This document shows, one piece after another, positions 1 through 9,425 of a stretch of 64,000 nt of DNA (positions are counted from its first letter, which is position 1; every line of letters starts with the position of its first letter). A program made the translations under genes and the position numbers. This DNA comes from Acidimicrobiia bacterium. GTDB lineage: Bacteria > Actinomycetota > Acidimicrobiia > Spongiisociales > Spongiisociaceae. The DNA is taken from contig WTGI01000087.1 of the NCBI GenBank assembly GCA_011523635.1, positions 103,133 to 167,132 on the forward strand. The letters run 5' to 3'. The notes below the pieces were generated by a model. The model did no database searches. It was given only the letters and a program-made list of their open reading frames with translations, and had not been told where the DNA came from.

Positions 1-2073
1 AGCGACCTCCGCCCGCGCGGACTCGTCATCCCGGCGAGCCGCTTCCATCCGGACCCTGGCCTTCGCCTCGGCCTCACGGGCGGCCTCCATCTCCCGGCCG
101 GCCACCTCGGCAGCCCGGCGCGCGGCGGCGATCATGTCCGGCGAGCCCGCATCCGGATCGGTCGGGTAGACGCCGAACCGGGTCACCAGGTCGCCTTCGG
201 ACGTGACCGCCCGTACCTCCGGCGCCTTGCGGACGATCTCCCATCCCTGGCTCCAGCTGTCGACGAGCAGGACGTCCCCGAGCAGCCCGGCCGCCAGACC
301 CGAACGGGCTACCGGCCTGAGTTGGTCGCCGAGCCTCTTCACTCCCCACCGGTCCGCCACCGACCGGGCCACCGACGCGGCCGGGTCGGCTTCCGGCACC
401 ACCAGGGGAACAGCCCCGTTACCCCCGGTCTTGATCCCGGCAACCACCGCCCCGACCGTTTCGGGACTGTCCACGACCATCGCCTCGGCCCAGGCGCCCA
501 GAGCCGCCGCTACCGGGCGCAGCAGCCGCTCCGGCACGTCCAGGAGCTCGATCAGCTCGCCGAGCACCCCATCCGATAGCTTGACCCGGTCCCGCGCGCG
601 GGATGCCGCGCCGCCGCGGGCCGCCAGGGCCTCCAACCGGGCTCGCGCCGCGGCCATGCGGGTCTCGACCGACCTCAGACGCTCTTCGCTGCGGGACCAC
701 TCTGACTCTCTCCGGTCACGATCCTCGGCCCGGGCCCTTACCAGCCGGCCGGAAGAGTCCAGCCGCTCCTCGACCGTTCCCACCTCCCGGGCAAGCTGGT
801 CGGCAAGGCGGGACTGCTGCGAGAGCCGGGCGCGAGCGTCGTCCGCCGCCCGCAGGTGCTCGGCGATACGGTCGGCATCCTTGCGGGCTGACACTTCGCT
901 CTTCCTGAGTTCCGACCTCACCATCTCCGTCCGGTTACCGGCCGGGAGATCTCTCTCGGCGGGCATTTCCCTCAGTCGATCCTCGGCCATCTGCAGCTCC
1001 GCGTCACAGCGTTCCGCATCCTGGCGAGCCTGCTCCTCCCGGATGGTTGCCGAGTCCAGTTGGGCGGACAGCTCGACGGCCTGGTCGGTGAGGCGCCGGT
1101 AGCCATCTTCCATCTCGCTGATCCGGTCGGCCAGCCCGCCGGCCCGCTCGTGCGCGACCCGGGCGACACCGCCCAGCCGGGCGGCAACGGTCCGCAGGTC
1201 GGCAATCTGCTCCCCGTACCGGTCCAGCTCCGCCAGCAACCGCTCCGATCGGTGCTCCGTGTCTCCGATCAGCTCCCGGATCCGGCCCTGCTCGGACTCG
1301 CCGCAGGCGATCTGGCGCTCGATGCCGCCTCGCTCCCGGTCCAGTTCCTGTCTCCGCCGGGAGAGGCTGCGGAACTCCTCCCCACCCAGCCAGAGGCGGA
1401 GCGAGCGCAACTCGGAGCGCAACTCCTCGTGCCGTTCCGCGTCGCGGACCTGTTTCCGCAAAGGTCGTTTACGGCGCTCCATCTCACCGGCGATGTCCCG
1501 AAGGCGCACCGCATCGGCGTCCGACTGTTCGAGCCGGCGGATGGCCTTCGCCTTCCGGATCCGGTGCTTGCGGATCCCGGCCGCATCCTCGATGATCTCC
1601 CGCCGCTGCGCCGGGCTACCCCCCAGGACGGTGTCCAGCCTGCCCTGGCCCACGATCAGGTGCTGGCGCCTGCCCAACCCGCTGTCCGAGAGCAGCTCCT
1701 GGATGTCGAGCAGGCGGCACGGGACTCCGTTGATCTCGTACTCCGACGTGCCGCCTTTGAACAACCGGCGGGTGACGGCGACCTCGTCGAGGTTCAGGGG
1801 CACGGACCGGTCGGAGTTGTCCATCACCAGCGTGACCTCCGCCCTTGAGTGGGCAGGTCGGTCGGCAGTGCCCGCGAACACCACGTCGTCCATCTGGTCG
1901 GCGCGCAGCGCCCGGGTGAACTGGGTGCCCAGCACCCACGACACCGCGTCCACGATGTTCGACTTCCCGGTCCCGTTGGGACCGACCACCACCGAGACGC
2001 CGGCTCCGAACTCCAGGAGGGTCCGGTCGGCGAACGACTTGAAACCGAGCAGCTTTATCGACTTGAGGCGCAA
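1..2073 (-). CDS. smc: Chromosome segregation ATPase SMC (N-terminal half, hinge; C-terminus outside window)
   Basis: SMC forms the condensin-like dimer that compacts and segregates chromosomes. 691 codons are visible and the gene runs off the left edge. The head reads LRLKSIKLLGFKSFA at residues 1-15, then a Walker A GPNGTGKSN at 31-39 (the usual form has Ser where Thr35 stands). The first coiled coil, rich in Glu/Arg/Ala, spans about 170-495 and the hinge about 500-635, followed by the start of the returning coil. The Walker B and signature motifs lie outside. I chose TTG at 2073 because homology begins exactly there; no clear Shine-Dalgarno precedes it. It is last in the recG-to-smc gene run, about 100 bases after mutM. 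Confidence 0.95.
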   Translation of the reverse strand, partial: MRLKSIKLLGFKSFADRTLLEFGAGVSVVVGPNGTGKSNIVDAVSWVLGTQFTRALRADQMDDVVFAGTADRPAHSRAEVTLVMDNSDRSVPLNLDEVAVTRRLFKGGTSEYEINGVPCRLLDIQELLSDSGLGRRQHLIVGQGRLDTVLGGSPAQRREIIEDAAGIRKHRIRKAKAIRRLEQSDADAVRLRDIAGEMERRKRPLRKQVRDAERHEELRSELRSLRLWLGGEEFRSLSRRRQELDRERGGIERQIACGESEQGRIRELIGDTEHRSERLLAELDRYGEQIADLRTVAARLGGVARVAHERAGGLADRISEMEDGYRRLTDQAVELSAQLDSATIREEQARQDAERCDAELQMAEDRLREMPAERDLPAGNRTEMVRSELRKSEVSARKDADRIAEHLRAADDARARLSQQSRLADQLAREVGTVEERLDSSGRLVRARAEDRDRRESEWSRSEERLRSVETRMAAARARLEALAARGGAASRARDRVKLSDGVLGELIELLDVPERLLRPVAAALGAWAEAMVVDSPETVGAVVAGIKTGGNGAVPLVVPEADPAASVARSVADRWGVKRLGDQLRPVARSGLAAGLLGDVLLVDSWSQGWEIVRKAPEVRAVTSEGDLVTRFGVYPTDPDAGSPDMIAAARRAAEVAGREMEAAREAEAKARVRMEAARRDDESARAEVA

Positions 2074-2173
2074 GTCACATCCATGTGATTCCGGGACGGC
2101 AAGTTTAGCTGTGTTATCCGGAAATCTGGGGTTCGTGCCGCTTCGCCACGGTGCGGGGCGCCGCGAGCGGGCG

Positions 2174-3004
2174 TCAGGCCTGGCAGGCCGGGCATCGGTG
2201 CGAGGACCGCCCGTTGATCCTCGCCCTCACGATCAGCGCGCCGCAGCGCCGGCACGGCTTCCCCTCCCGGCCGTAGACCGACAGGTACTCGAGATGGCGA
2301 CCGGCCCTCCCGTCGGGAAGCAGGTAGGCGAGATCGTCGAGGGATGTTCCGCCGTGTGCGAGACCATCCGCCAGCACCCGCCCGATGGCCGTACGTATGG
2401 CGCCCACTTCGGTCAGGCTCAGGGAGCCGGCCGGACGGTCACCGGCGATACCGGCCGCGAACAACACCTCGTCGGCGTATATGTTCCCCAGGCCGGCCAG
2501 GAAGCGCTGGTCCAGGAGCAAGGTCTTGGTCGCCACGCGGCGACCCGCCGCCCCCGATGCCATCTCCCCGGCCGGGGGGAGGGCGTTCAGAGCGTCGGGC
2601 CCGAGACGGGCGACGCTCGACGCGGCCAACTCGTCCGGGGTGAGCACGGCCGTGAAGCCGAAGGTGCGCGGGTCCACCATCCTGACCTCGCGGCCCGCAT
2701 CGGTCCGGACCACGACCCGCGTGTGTGGATGCCGGGGCGCCGCGCGGTCGGTGATCGACATCCGGCCCGACATGCCCAGGTGAAAGACCCAGGTGAGACC
2801 CTCCCCCACCTCGATGAGCAGGAACTTCCCCCTGCGGCCCAGCTCACCCACCACCTGGCCCGACAGCCTGGCCACGAAGTCCGCCGGATCCGGCTGGCGC
2901 CTCAGCATCCGGGGATGGAGAACCTCCACGCTCACGACGGTACGCCCCGCCAGGACCGGTACGAGCCCCTGCCGGGTGGTCTCGACCTCGGGAAGCTCAG
3001 GCAC
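2174..3004 (-). CDS. mutM: Formamidopyrimidine-DNA glycosylase (Fpg/MutM)
   Basis: Base-excision repair enzyme that removes 8-oxoguanine and formamidopyrimidines and then nicks the abasic site. 276 residues, normal for the family. It begins PELPEVETT after the initiator, giving the catalytic N-terminal Pro and Glu. The C-terminal zinc finger is complete: Cys-x2-Cys in CRRCGAL and Cys-x2-Cys in HRCPACQ. The start is GTG directly after the rnc stop codon, so translation is probably coupled. Its place between rnc and smc is the usual actinobacterial order. Confidence 0.96.
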   Translation of the reverse strand: MPELPEVETTRQGLVPVLAGRTVVSVEVLHPRMLRRQPDPADFVARLSGQVVGELGRRGKFLLIEVGEGLTWVFHLGMSGRMSITDRAAPRHPHTRVVVRTDAGREVRMVDPRTFGFTAVLTPDELAASSVARLGPDALNALPPAGEMASGAAGRRVATKTLLLDQRFLAGLGNIYADEVLFAAGIAGDRPAGSLSLTEVGAIRTAIGRVLADGLAHGGTSLDDLAYLLPDGRAGRHLEYLSVYGREGKPCRRCGALIVRARINGRSSHRCPACQA

Positions 3005-3682
3005 CTAGTGGCGCAGTTTGCTCAGGGCTTGGCGGGCCGCCGACTGCTCGGCCTCTCGCTTGGACCGTCCGGACCCCGACCCCAACTCCTCGTCCCCTAC
3101 CGACACCCGGGCGGTGAAGAGCCTTTCGTGGTCCGGTCCGGCGCCGGTGACTGCGTACTGCACCTCGTGCGCGGCGCTACCCAACTCCACGTTGAGACGG
3201 CTCTTGTAGTCACTCCTGCCCGGTGACTCCGCTTCCGCCGTGATGCGCTCCTCCCAGATACGCATGACCAGATCGCGGGCCACGTCCAGACCGCCATCGA
3301 GATACACGGCGCCGATGACAGCCTCCATCGCATCGGCCAGGATGGAGGGCTTGCTCCGGCCACCGGTCGCCTCCTCGCCCTTGTCGAGAGCCAGGTACCG
3401 ACCCAGTCCCAACCCGTCGGCCATCCGGTGAAGGACATCGCGGTTGACCACCGATGCCCGGAGTTTGGCCATCTGTCCCTCGGACAGGCACGGGTATTCG
3501 TGGAAGATGAAATCGGTGACCACGAGTTGCAGGATGGTGTCACCCAGGAACTCCAGACGCTCGTTGGAAGGCCCCACACCGGTCTCGGCAACCCATGACC
3601 GGTGGCGCAGGGCCTCGTCGAGATGGCCGGGCTCGCGAAAGCGGTACTCGAGGGCCGACTCGAGACCGCCGCTGCCGGTCAC
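3005..3682 (-). CDS. rnc: Ribonuclease III
   Basis: Double-strand-specific endoribonuclease for rRNA and mRNA processing. The 225-residue reading from GTG at 3682 matches the usual length. The signature ERLEFLGD sits at residues 41-48, the second acidic cluster near DAMEAVIGAVYLDGG, and a double-stranded-RNA-binding domain occupies about the last 70 residues (GSGSGRSKREAEQSAA). The frame is open further upstream, but that part is inside plsX and lacks similarity. GTG at 3682 overlaps the plsX stop as GTGA, which supports coupling. Confidence 0.95.
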   Translation of the reverse strand: MTGSGGLESALEYRFREPGHLDEALRHRSWVAETGVGPSNERLEFLGDTILQLVVTDFIFHEYPCLSEGQMAKLRASVVNRDVLHRMADGLGLGRYLALDKGEEATGGRSKPSILADAMEAVIGAVYLDGGLDVARDLVMRIWEERITAEAESPGRSDYKSRLNVELGSAAHEVQYAVTGAGPDHERLFTARVSVGDEELGSGSGRSKREAEQSAARQALSKLRH

Positions 3683-4659
3683 GAGCGGGCCAGCCCCCGC
3701 TCCATCCGTTCGGCCAGACCGCCCTTGACGCCTTCGGCCGCCAGCCGGACGGCGTTGAAGACGGCATTTCGTGACGACGATCCGTGGCCGATCACGACGC
3801 CTGCCCTGGTTCCCAGGAGATAGGCCCCCCCGGCACACAACTCGGGATCGATCATCATCCGGACCTCTTCGATGACGCTCGTCATGTCTCCGGGACTGCC
3901 GCTCGGATGGCGCCCGAAGGCATCGCTCACCAGCGCGAGGACCAGACCGGCCGTCCCCTCCATCGTCTTCAGCACCACGTTGCCTGTGAACCCGTCGGTG
4001 ACCACGACATCGGCCACGTCGCCGGGTATGTCACCGCCCTCGATGTTGCCCACGAAGTTCACCGGGGCTTCCTCCAGCAGCCTGAAGGCGGATCGCTCCA
4101 CCTCGCGACCCTTGGAGGGCTCCTCCCCGATATTCAGCAAGCCCACCCGGGGCCGGTCGATCGCGTAGACGATCTCGGCCACCAACGCGCCCATGACGGC
4201 GAACCGGACCAGGTGAGCCGGCTTCACCTCCAGGTTCGCCCCCGCGTCGAGTATCAGAGTCGGGAATCCGCTCGCCCGGGGGATCGGTGTGGCGATGGCA
4301 GGACGCTGGACACCTTCGAGACGCCCGATGACGATGGAAGCCGCGGTCATGGTCGCGCCGGTCGATCCGGCCGATACCAGAGCGTCGGCATCCCCGGACG
4401 CCACCAATCGAGAGGCCACCATAATCGAGGACCGGGGCTTGTCCCGTACCGCCTTGGCCGGATCCTCGCCCATCCCCACCACATCCGGGGCGTGGACCAC
4501 CTCCAGGTCGGCGCCCTTCGCCATCAGCTCAGGCTCGATGACCTCCCTGTCCCCCACCAGCACCATCTCGTGCCCCACGCCAGCGGCCATGATCGCTCCG
4601 GCCACGATCTCGGCCGGGCCGCGATCCGTTCCCATGACGTCGAGAGCTATCCGTGCCAT
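3679..4659 (-). CDS. plsX: Phosphate acyltransferase PlsX
   Basis: PlsX converts acyl-ACP to acyl-phosphate for the PlsY-dependent start of phospholipid synthesis. It is a peripheral membrane enzyme. 326 residues beginning MARIALDVMGTDRGP, where the family has the IALDxMGGD motif; the second Gly is Thr here. The start ATG at 4659 has AGGAG eight bases upstream; an in-frame GTG at 4668 is less likely. It follows rpmF and overlaps rnc, the standard rpmF-plsX-rnc arrangement. Confidence 0.95.
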   Translation of the reverse strand: MARIALDVMGTDRGPAEIVAGAIMAAGVGHEMVLVGDREVIEPELMAKGADLEVVHAPDVVGMGEDPAKAVRDKPRSSIMVASRLVASGDADALVSAGSTGATMTAASIVIGRLEGVQRPAIATPIPRASGFPTLILDAGANLEVKPAHLVRFAVMGALVAEIVYAIDRPRVGLLNIGEEPSKGREVERSAFRLLEEAPVNFVGNIEGGDIPGDVADVVVTDGFTGNVVLKTMEGTAGLVLALVSDAFGRHPSGSPGDMTSVIEEVRMMIDPELCAGGAYLLGTRAGVVIGHGSSSRNAVFNAVRLAAEGVKGGLAERMERGLARS

Positions 4660-4719
4660 GGGGGTCACTCCTAGTGGTCTGTCCGCCGCCCGAGACTATC
4701 GGCACCAGCCGCGCCGGTC

Positions 4720-4911
4720 TCAGCCGTAGGTCTCCACCACCGTTCGATCGCGATAGGTGCCGCAACCACCCGGACCGGTGCAGGCGCGGTGCGGTAGTTT
4801 CTGGCTTCCGCACCGTTCGCAGGTGACGGTACGGACGGGGCGCATCTTCATCGCCTCCGCCTTCCGCCGACGGGTGCGGGAGCGCGACATTCTCTTCTTG
4901 GGTACTGCCAT
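4720..4911 (-). CDS. rpmF: 50S ribosomal protein L32 (zinc-binding form)
   Basis: Small basic protein of the large ribosomal subunit. 63 residues: MAVPKKRMSRSRTRRRK at the start, then CERCGSQK and a second Cys pair (CTGPGGC), giving the four-cysteine zinc ribbon rather than the Cys-free version. It lies between the DUF177 gene and plsX as in most bacteria. Confidence 0.95.
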   Translation of the reverse strand: MAVPKKRMSRSRTRRRKAEAMKMRPVRTVTCERCGSQKLPHRACTGPGGCGTYRDRTVVETYG

Positions 4912-4957
4912 GACACACCTCTCGGATCACGGACGGACGCATCCGCCCCTCTACCGA

Positions 4958-5473
4958 TCACGCCGTCTCGAGCGGGACCTCCAGCAGGGCTTCCAGCGTG
5001 GCGAACGGAGACACACGAGACTCGGAGTGTCCCTGGCAGGAACCCTCGTTCAGATTGACGCCGCACACCGGACAAAGGCCCCGGCAGGACTCTGAGCATA
5101 GCGGTACCAGCGGCACCGACAGGCATAGCTCGTCATGGAGAACGCCGGACAGGTCGATGTCTCCCTCCGGGCCGATCGCCGGCATGTCCTCGCGGTCCTC
5201 TTCACCGTAGGCCTGCCGTACCGGCGCCTCGGCCTCGAAGCCGACCGGATCCAGGCAGCGGTTGCACCGGAGCATCATTTCCGCCCGAGCGGTGCCGCGT
5301 ACCCATACGCCACCCGCCATCGCCTCGAGCCGCAGGTCGGCCGTGACAGGGCCGCACTGCTCGACCTGGTCCAGTGCCGGCTCCACCGGCCCGGAAAGGG
5401 TGACCTGCCGGGTGGAACCGGGGCGGTCGACCAGACCGGAGACGCTGACCACGAAGGTGTTCACAGACTGCAT
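4958..5473 (-). CDS. DUF177 / YceD family protein
   Basis: 171 residues of the YceD family, which is almost always encoded directly before rpmF. YceD is linked to 23S rRNA accumulation in E. coli and plants. The family cysteines are visible: CNRC in the middle and CSESC..CPVC towards the C-terminus, compatible with metal binding. Acidic residues dominate the second half. Position between a DivIVA-like gene and rpmF supports a role in ribosome production; the biochemical activity is not known to me. Confidence 0.88.
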   Translation of the reverse strand: MQSVNTFVVSVSGLVDRPGSTRQVTLSGPVEPALDQVEQCGPVTADLRLEAMAGGVWVRGTARAEMMLRCNRCLDPVGFEAEAPVRQAYGEEDREDMPAIGPEGDIDLSGVLHDELCLSVPLVPLCSESCRGLCPVCGVNLNEGSCQGHSESRVSPFATLEALLEVPLETA

Positions 5474-5508
5474 CGAATACCGGTACCCGTAGTGGTGAGG
5501 GGACTCCC

Positions 5509-6033
5509 CTATCCGATGGAGCGGGTCTGGTGGAGTTCGGACCGCATGGAACGCACCTGGTCAAGCACTCTCATCAACACGTCCTCGAGCCGGGACAGAC
5601 GATCCTCGGCATAGTCCTCCGCCTCCAGCCTGATCCTATGGGACATGTCCTCGGCCCTGCGGACCAGGATGTTGGCCTCCTCGGTGGCCTCGGCGATGAT
5701 GTTGGTGTTCGAGACCATCTCCTTGGCCCGCTGGCGAGCCTGCTCGATCACCTCCCGGGCCTTCTCGTTGGTACGGGCGATGAAGGTGTCCCGCTCCCGC
5801 ACCATCCATCGGGCCTGCCGCATCTCATCCGGGAGCCGATCCGCCAGGAGTTCGAGAACGGTGAGCATCTGCTCCCGATCTATCAGCACCCTGCCCGATC
5901 CGGGGATGGCCTTGGCCTCCGAGAGCGCCATGACCATTTCGGAAATCAGTTCGTTCAACTCTCCCACCGTGGCGGGAGAAGTGGGGGCGCTCACCTCCTG
6001 CGTACCGACCTCAGGCTCACGATCACCGATCAT
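5509..6033 (-). CDS. DivIVA-like coiled-coil protein
   Basis: 174 residues. After a disordered, Pro/Ser-rich N-terminus and a Leu-rich segment, residues from about 70 onwards form an uninterrupted helix rich in Arg, Glu and Ala (for example REVIEQARQRAKEMV and DRLSRLEDVLMRVLDQ). Such a protein sits between coaD and DUF177 in many actinobacteria and resembles the DivIVA/Wag31 or ATP synthase stator-like coiled-coil families. ATG at 6033 overlaps the coaD TGA (ATGA), which decides it over GTG at 6042. A role in polar growth or cell division is inference from family resemblance. Confidence 0.75.
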   Translation of the reverse strand: MIGDREPEVGTQEVSAPTSPATVGELNELISEMVMALSEAKAIPGSGRVLIDREQMLTVLELLADRLPDEMRQARWMVRERDTFIARTNEKAREVIEQARQRAKEMVSNTNIIAEATEEANILVRRAEDMSHRIRLEAEDYAEDRLSRLEDVLMRVLDQVRSMRSELHQTRSIG

Positions 6034-6512
6034 TCTGACCACCGTTCCTTCATCAGATCTGCCACGCGCCCGGGAACCAGGCCGGAAACCGAACCGCCCA
6101 GGCTCCCCACTTCCTTCACCAGAGAGGAAGAAAGATAGGCGTGTTCCGGGCTGGTGGGAATGAACACCGTGTCTATGCCCGACAGCCCGTGGTTCATCTG
6201 GGCCATCTGGAGCTCGTAATCGAAGTCCGACACGGCCCGGAGTCCCTTGACGACCACGTTCACGCCTTGGGCCCTGGCGAAGTCGACCAGCAACCCGTCA
6301 AAGGCGACCACCTCCGCCCTGGGTTCTGCGGCTAGGAGATCGCGCAGCATCTCAACCCGTTCCTCGGACGAGAACATGGGTTTCTTGGACACGTTGCGGA
6401 TGACCGCCACCACCACCGTCTCGAACAGGGACAGGCTTCGCCGGATCACGTCCATATGGCCGTTGGTGGGCGGATCGAAGCTACCGGGGCAGACCGCCTT
6501 TGCCACCCTCAT
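6030..6512 (-). CDS. coaD: Phosphopantetheine adenylyltransferase
   Basis: Penultimate enzyme of coenzyme A synthesis: ATP plus 4'-phosphopantetheine to dephospho-CoA. 160 residues, as in E. coli. The nucleotidyltransferase motif PGSFDPPTNGHMDVI is near the N-terminus and the YLSSSLVKEV motif near the C-terminus. ATG at 6512 has GAGGTG directly upstream. A longer in-frame extension exists, but it lies inside rsmD and carries no homology. The stop overlaps the start of the next gene. Confidence 0.96.
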   Translation of the reverse strand: MRVAKAVCPGSFDPPTNGHMDVIRRSLSLFETVVVAVIRNVSKKPMFSSEERVEMLRDLLAAEPRAEVVAFDGLLVDFARAQGVNVVVKGLRAVSDFDYELQMAQMNHGLSGIDTVFIPTSPEHAYLSSSLVKEVGSLGGSVSGLVPGRVADLMKERWSE

Positions 6513-6546
6513 CACCTCGCCGTCTTCTCGCGGTTTCGGGGTAAAT

Positions 6547-7119
6547 CTAACCGGAAACCGGCCGGATCTGTTGATAGCGCCAGATCCGGGCGGTTCCGTA
6601 AGCACGCGTCCGGGCCGGCCGGAGTCCAGGCGCCTCGGGCCGGCGCTCTCCGCGCCGGCGATGCAGCACCAATGATCCCCGGTCACGAAGTAATCGCGCC
6701 GTCGCGGCCAGTTGTTCCTCCACGCGCCCGATCGGAAGCTCGTAGGGGGGATCCATGAACACCAGCGTGAACCGGACGGACGGACCCTCAACACGCCCGG
6801 CGGTCGCCGAGGCGAGATAGCCGTCAACTCCTCGGGCAACGACCTCGCCCCCCAATCCCACCGCGCCGATGTTGGCCTGGAGGGCCCGAAGCGCGGCTCG
6901 ATCCCGCTCCACGAACACCGCCGTGGCCGCGCCCCGGCTGAGAGCCTCCAACCCCAGCGAACCGGTTCCGGCGTACAGGTCAAGGACATCGGCGCCGGGG
7001 ATGGACGAGGCGATGGACGAGAAGACAGCCTCTCGGGCGCGTCCGGTCATCGGACGAGTGCCCGGGCCGGAAGGCGTCTTGAGGACCCTGCCCTTCGCGA
7101 CACCGGCGATGATCCTCAT
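6547..7119 (-). CDS. rsmD: 16S rRNA (guanine-966-N2)-methyltransferase RsmD
   Basis: SAM-dependent methyltransferase of G966 in 16S rRNA. 190 residues: MRIIAGVAKGR at the N-terminus, SAM-binding motif I VLDLYAGTGSLGLEAL at about 45-60, the acidic post-I strand VFVERD, and the catalytic DPPY motif in VFMDPPYELP at about 132. The C-terminus is basic. It starts 13 bases after recG and is followed by coaD, the usual rsmD-coaD pair. Confidence 0.94.
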   Translation of the reverse strand: MRIIAGVAKGRVLKTPSGPGTRPMTGRAREAVFSSIASSIPGADVLDLYAGTGSLGLEALSRGAATAVFVERDRAALRALQANIGAVGLGGEVVARGVDGYLASATAGRVEGPSVRFTLVFMDPPYELPIGRVEEQLAATARLLRDRGSLVLHRRRGERRPEAPGLRPARTRAYGTARIWRYQQIRPVSG

Positions 7120-7132
7120 GGCCGGCGCGAAC

Positions 7133-9346
7133 TCACGACTTGAAGAGCCATTCCACCTCGTCCCCCAGCAGCACCCTCACCTCTTCCCGGATGTCGGGAT
7201 GCCCGTCCAGCCCCGGATCACCATCCACCAGATCGAACGCCTCCCGCCTCGCCGCCGATAACTCCGCCACGTCGGCCAGTATGTCGGCGATCCGCAGGTC
7301 CGAGAAGCCCGACTGACGAGCCCCGAACACCGTGCCGTGGCCGCGGATCCGGAGGTCCTCCTCGGCCAGCCGGTAACCGTCCGACATGCTCTTCATGGCG
7401 CTGATGCGCGCTTCTCCCTCCTTGGTCGTGGGGTCGGCCAGCAGCACGCACTGCGCCGGTTGGGCGCCTCGCCCCACCCGGCCCCGCAACTGGTGGAGCT
7501 GGCTGAGGCCGAACCGGTCAGCGTCCCTGATGACCATGATGGTCGCGTTGGGAACGTCCACGCCCACCTCGATGACGGTCGTGGAAACCAGCACGTCCAG
7601 GTGCCCGGACCGGAACCCGTCCATCACGCTCCGCTTCTCCTCGGATCGCATCTGGCCGTGGAGCAGGCCCAGGCGGAGGTCCGGGAACACGCGGCACAGC
7701 CGCCGGTACTCGGCGATCGCCGACGCGGCCTCCACCCGATCGGAGTCCTCGACCAGCGGGCAGACCACGAAGGCCTGGCGGCCCTTCTCCACCTCGTCCC
7801 GGATGGCCTGGTGCGCCCTCTCCACTTCCTCGCCCGTCGCGGAGACGGCCCAGGTCTTGATCCGCTTGCGGCCTGCCGGCATCTCGTCAAGGGCGGATAC
7901 GTCGAGGGCGCCGTACAGGGTCATCGACAGCGTCCGGGGAATGGGGGTGGCGGTCATGATCAGCAGATCGGGATCGGCTCCATGGGCCTTCTCCTTGAGC
8001 TTCACCCGTTGGTGGACCCCGAAGCGGTGCTGCTCGTCCACCACTGCCGCGCCCAGCCTCGCGAACCGCACCCCCTCCTGGATCAGGGCGTGGGTACCGA
8101 TCACGATGTCGACCTCCCCGGCTGCGATACCCGCCATCAGACCGGAGCGGCCGGGCCGACCCGCCAGGTTGGCATCGGCTCGGCTTCCGGTAAGGAGCGC
8201 CACCTTGATCCGGGGACGGTCCGGATCGTCGTGGGCGGGGTCGAACAGGGACCGGGGACCGGCGGAGCGCGGCGCCATGCGCGCCTCATAGAGGAGCCGG
8301 GTGACACCCTCGTAGTGCTGCTCGGCCAGCACCTCGGTTGGCGCCATGATGGCCGCCTGGTACCCGCTCTGAACACCCACCAGCAGCGCCGCGACCGCCA
8401 CCACGGTCTTGCCCGAACCGACCTCTCCGTGGAGGAGACGGTGCATCGGCACCGGCGCCGCCATGTCCGCCCCGATCTCGTCGATCACCCGCCGCTGGGC
8501 GCCGGTTGGCCGGAACGGCAGGCCATCGATGAAGCCCTCCACCAGGTCCGGATCCGGGTGGATAAGGTGCTCGATACCGACCGAGTCGCTCTCCTTGCGC
8601 TTCCTCGTCATCGCCAGCGCCACCTCATGGCGGAAGAACTCGTCGAACACCAGCCGGCGGCGGGCGGCGCCGACCTCGGCCAGCGACTCGGGGAAGTGGA
8701 TCGAGTTGATGGCCTCCTCCCGGGGAATGAGATCATGACGTTCGATCAGGGCGGCCGGTAGCGGATCGAGAATCGGGCGGGACCGCTGCAGCGCGTTGTG
8801 GACGGCCAGCCGGAGAACTCCGGTGCCGATCGAACCGATGGTCCGGTAGACCGGAACCACCCGGCCCACCGCCAGGTTGTCGGGCCCGGAGTCCAGCACG
8901 TCCACCGCCGGCGAGTTGATCTGCAACCGGCCCCGGTAGCGGTCGATCCTGCCCGACAACGCTACCTCGATCCCCCGGTCGAGGCGGCGGGCCTGGTATT
9001 CCTGGTTGAACCACACCGCCTTGATGGACCCTTGGCCATCGGTGATGGTGGCCTCCACGATGGCCATCCGCGGGCGGGGACGCCGCACCGCCACCCGTTC
9101 CACCCTTCCGATGACGGTGGCCTCCTGGCCGACCGCCAACTCGTCTATGGCCAGCCGACGGGACCGGTCGATGTGGCGCCGCGGTGCGTGGAGGAGCAGG
9201 TCGGTGACCGAGCTTATGCCCGAGCTCTTCAGCGCCGCGGCCCGTTTGCCCCGGATCCACTTGACGCGGCCCACGTCGACAGCATGCAGGTAGGCGAGGC
9301 TCCTGGCGGGTGAGTCCGGGGAGGGCTGGTCGGGCGTGGGCACCAT
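7133..9346 (-). CDS. recG: ATP-dependent DNA helicase RecG
   Basis: Branch-migration helicase that reverses stalled forks. 737 residues from ATG at 9346. The N-terminal wedge/OB region (RRHIDRSR ... GRVERV) covers about 60-170. Walker A GEVGSGKT is at about 309, the DEQHRFG box near 437, and the motif VI-type QLRGRVGRG with the C-terminal TRG region follows. Homology does not require the 32-residue upstream extension to GTG at 9442, which also overlaps the divergent gene at 9426. First gene of the minus-strand run towards smc. Confidence 0.95.
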   Translation of the reverse strand: MVPTPDQPSPDSPARSLAYLHAVDVGRVKWIRGKRAAALKSSGISSVTDLLLHAPRRHIDRSRRLAIDELAVGQEATVIGRVERVAVRRPRPRMAIVEATITDGQGSIKAVWFNQEYQARRLDRGIEVALSGRIDRYRGRLQINSPAVDVLDSGPDNLAVGRVVPVYRTIGSIGTGVLRLAVHNALQRSRPILDPLPAALIERHDLIPREEAINSIHFPESLAEVGAARRRLVFDEFFRHEVALAMTRKRKESDSVGIEHLIHPDPDLVEGFIDGLPFRPTGAQRRVIDEIGADMAAPVPMHRLLHGEVGSGKTVVAVAALLVGVQSGYQAAIMAPTEVLAEQHYEGVTRLLYEARMAPRSAGPRSLFDPAHDDPDRPRIKVALLTGSRADANLAGRPGRSGLMAGIAAGEVDIVIGTHALIQEGVRFARLGAAVVDEQHRFGVHQRVKLKEKAHGADPDLLIMTATPIPRTLSMTLYGALDVSALDEMPAGRKRIKTWAVSATGEEVERAHQAIRDEVEKGRQAFVVCPLVEDSDRVEAASAIAEYRRLCRVFPDLRLGLLHGQMRSEEKRSVMDGFRSGHLDVLVSTTVIEVGVDVPNATIMVIRDADRFGLSQLHQLRGRVGRGAQPAQCVLLADPTTKEGEARISAMKSMSDGYRLAEEDLRIRGHGTVFGARQSGFSDLRIADILADVAELSAARREAFDLVDGDPGLDGHPDIREEVRVLLGDEVEWLFKS

Positions 9347-9411
9347 GCCGTGCCAAGAATACGGCACGGAGGCCCCATGCCCCACCTGACGGGCACTCCG
9401 GTGCGGCCGGG

Positions 9412-9417
9412 TAGAAT
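9412..9417 (+). promoter_or_regulatory. -10 element for a leaderless cold-shock-domain transcript
   Basis: TAGAAT lies eight bases before the ATG at 9426, the distance expected if transcription starts at the A of the start codon. GGAG is present but only one base from the ATG, too close to act as a ribosome binding site. I see no strong -35. Leaderless starts are common in actinobacteria. Confidence 0.5.
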
Positions 9418-9425
9418 CCCGGAGT

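Noticed and set aside
1259..3226. Long plus-strand reading frame of 655 codons over smc and mutM
   Set aside because: Arg/Ser/Pro-rich composition typical of antisense frames in GC-rich genes, and both minus-strand genes match known families.
6513..6989. N-terminal extension of coaD
   Set aside because: The extra codons overlap rsmD and have no homology; ATG 6512 with a good ribosome site gives the standard length.
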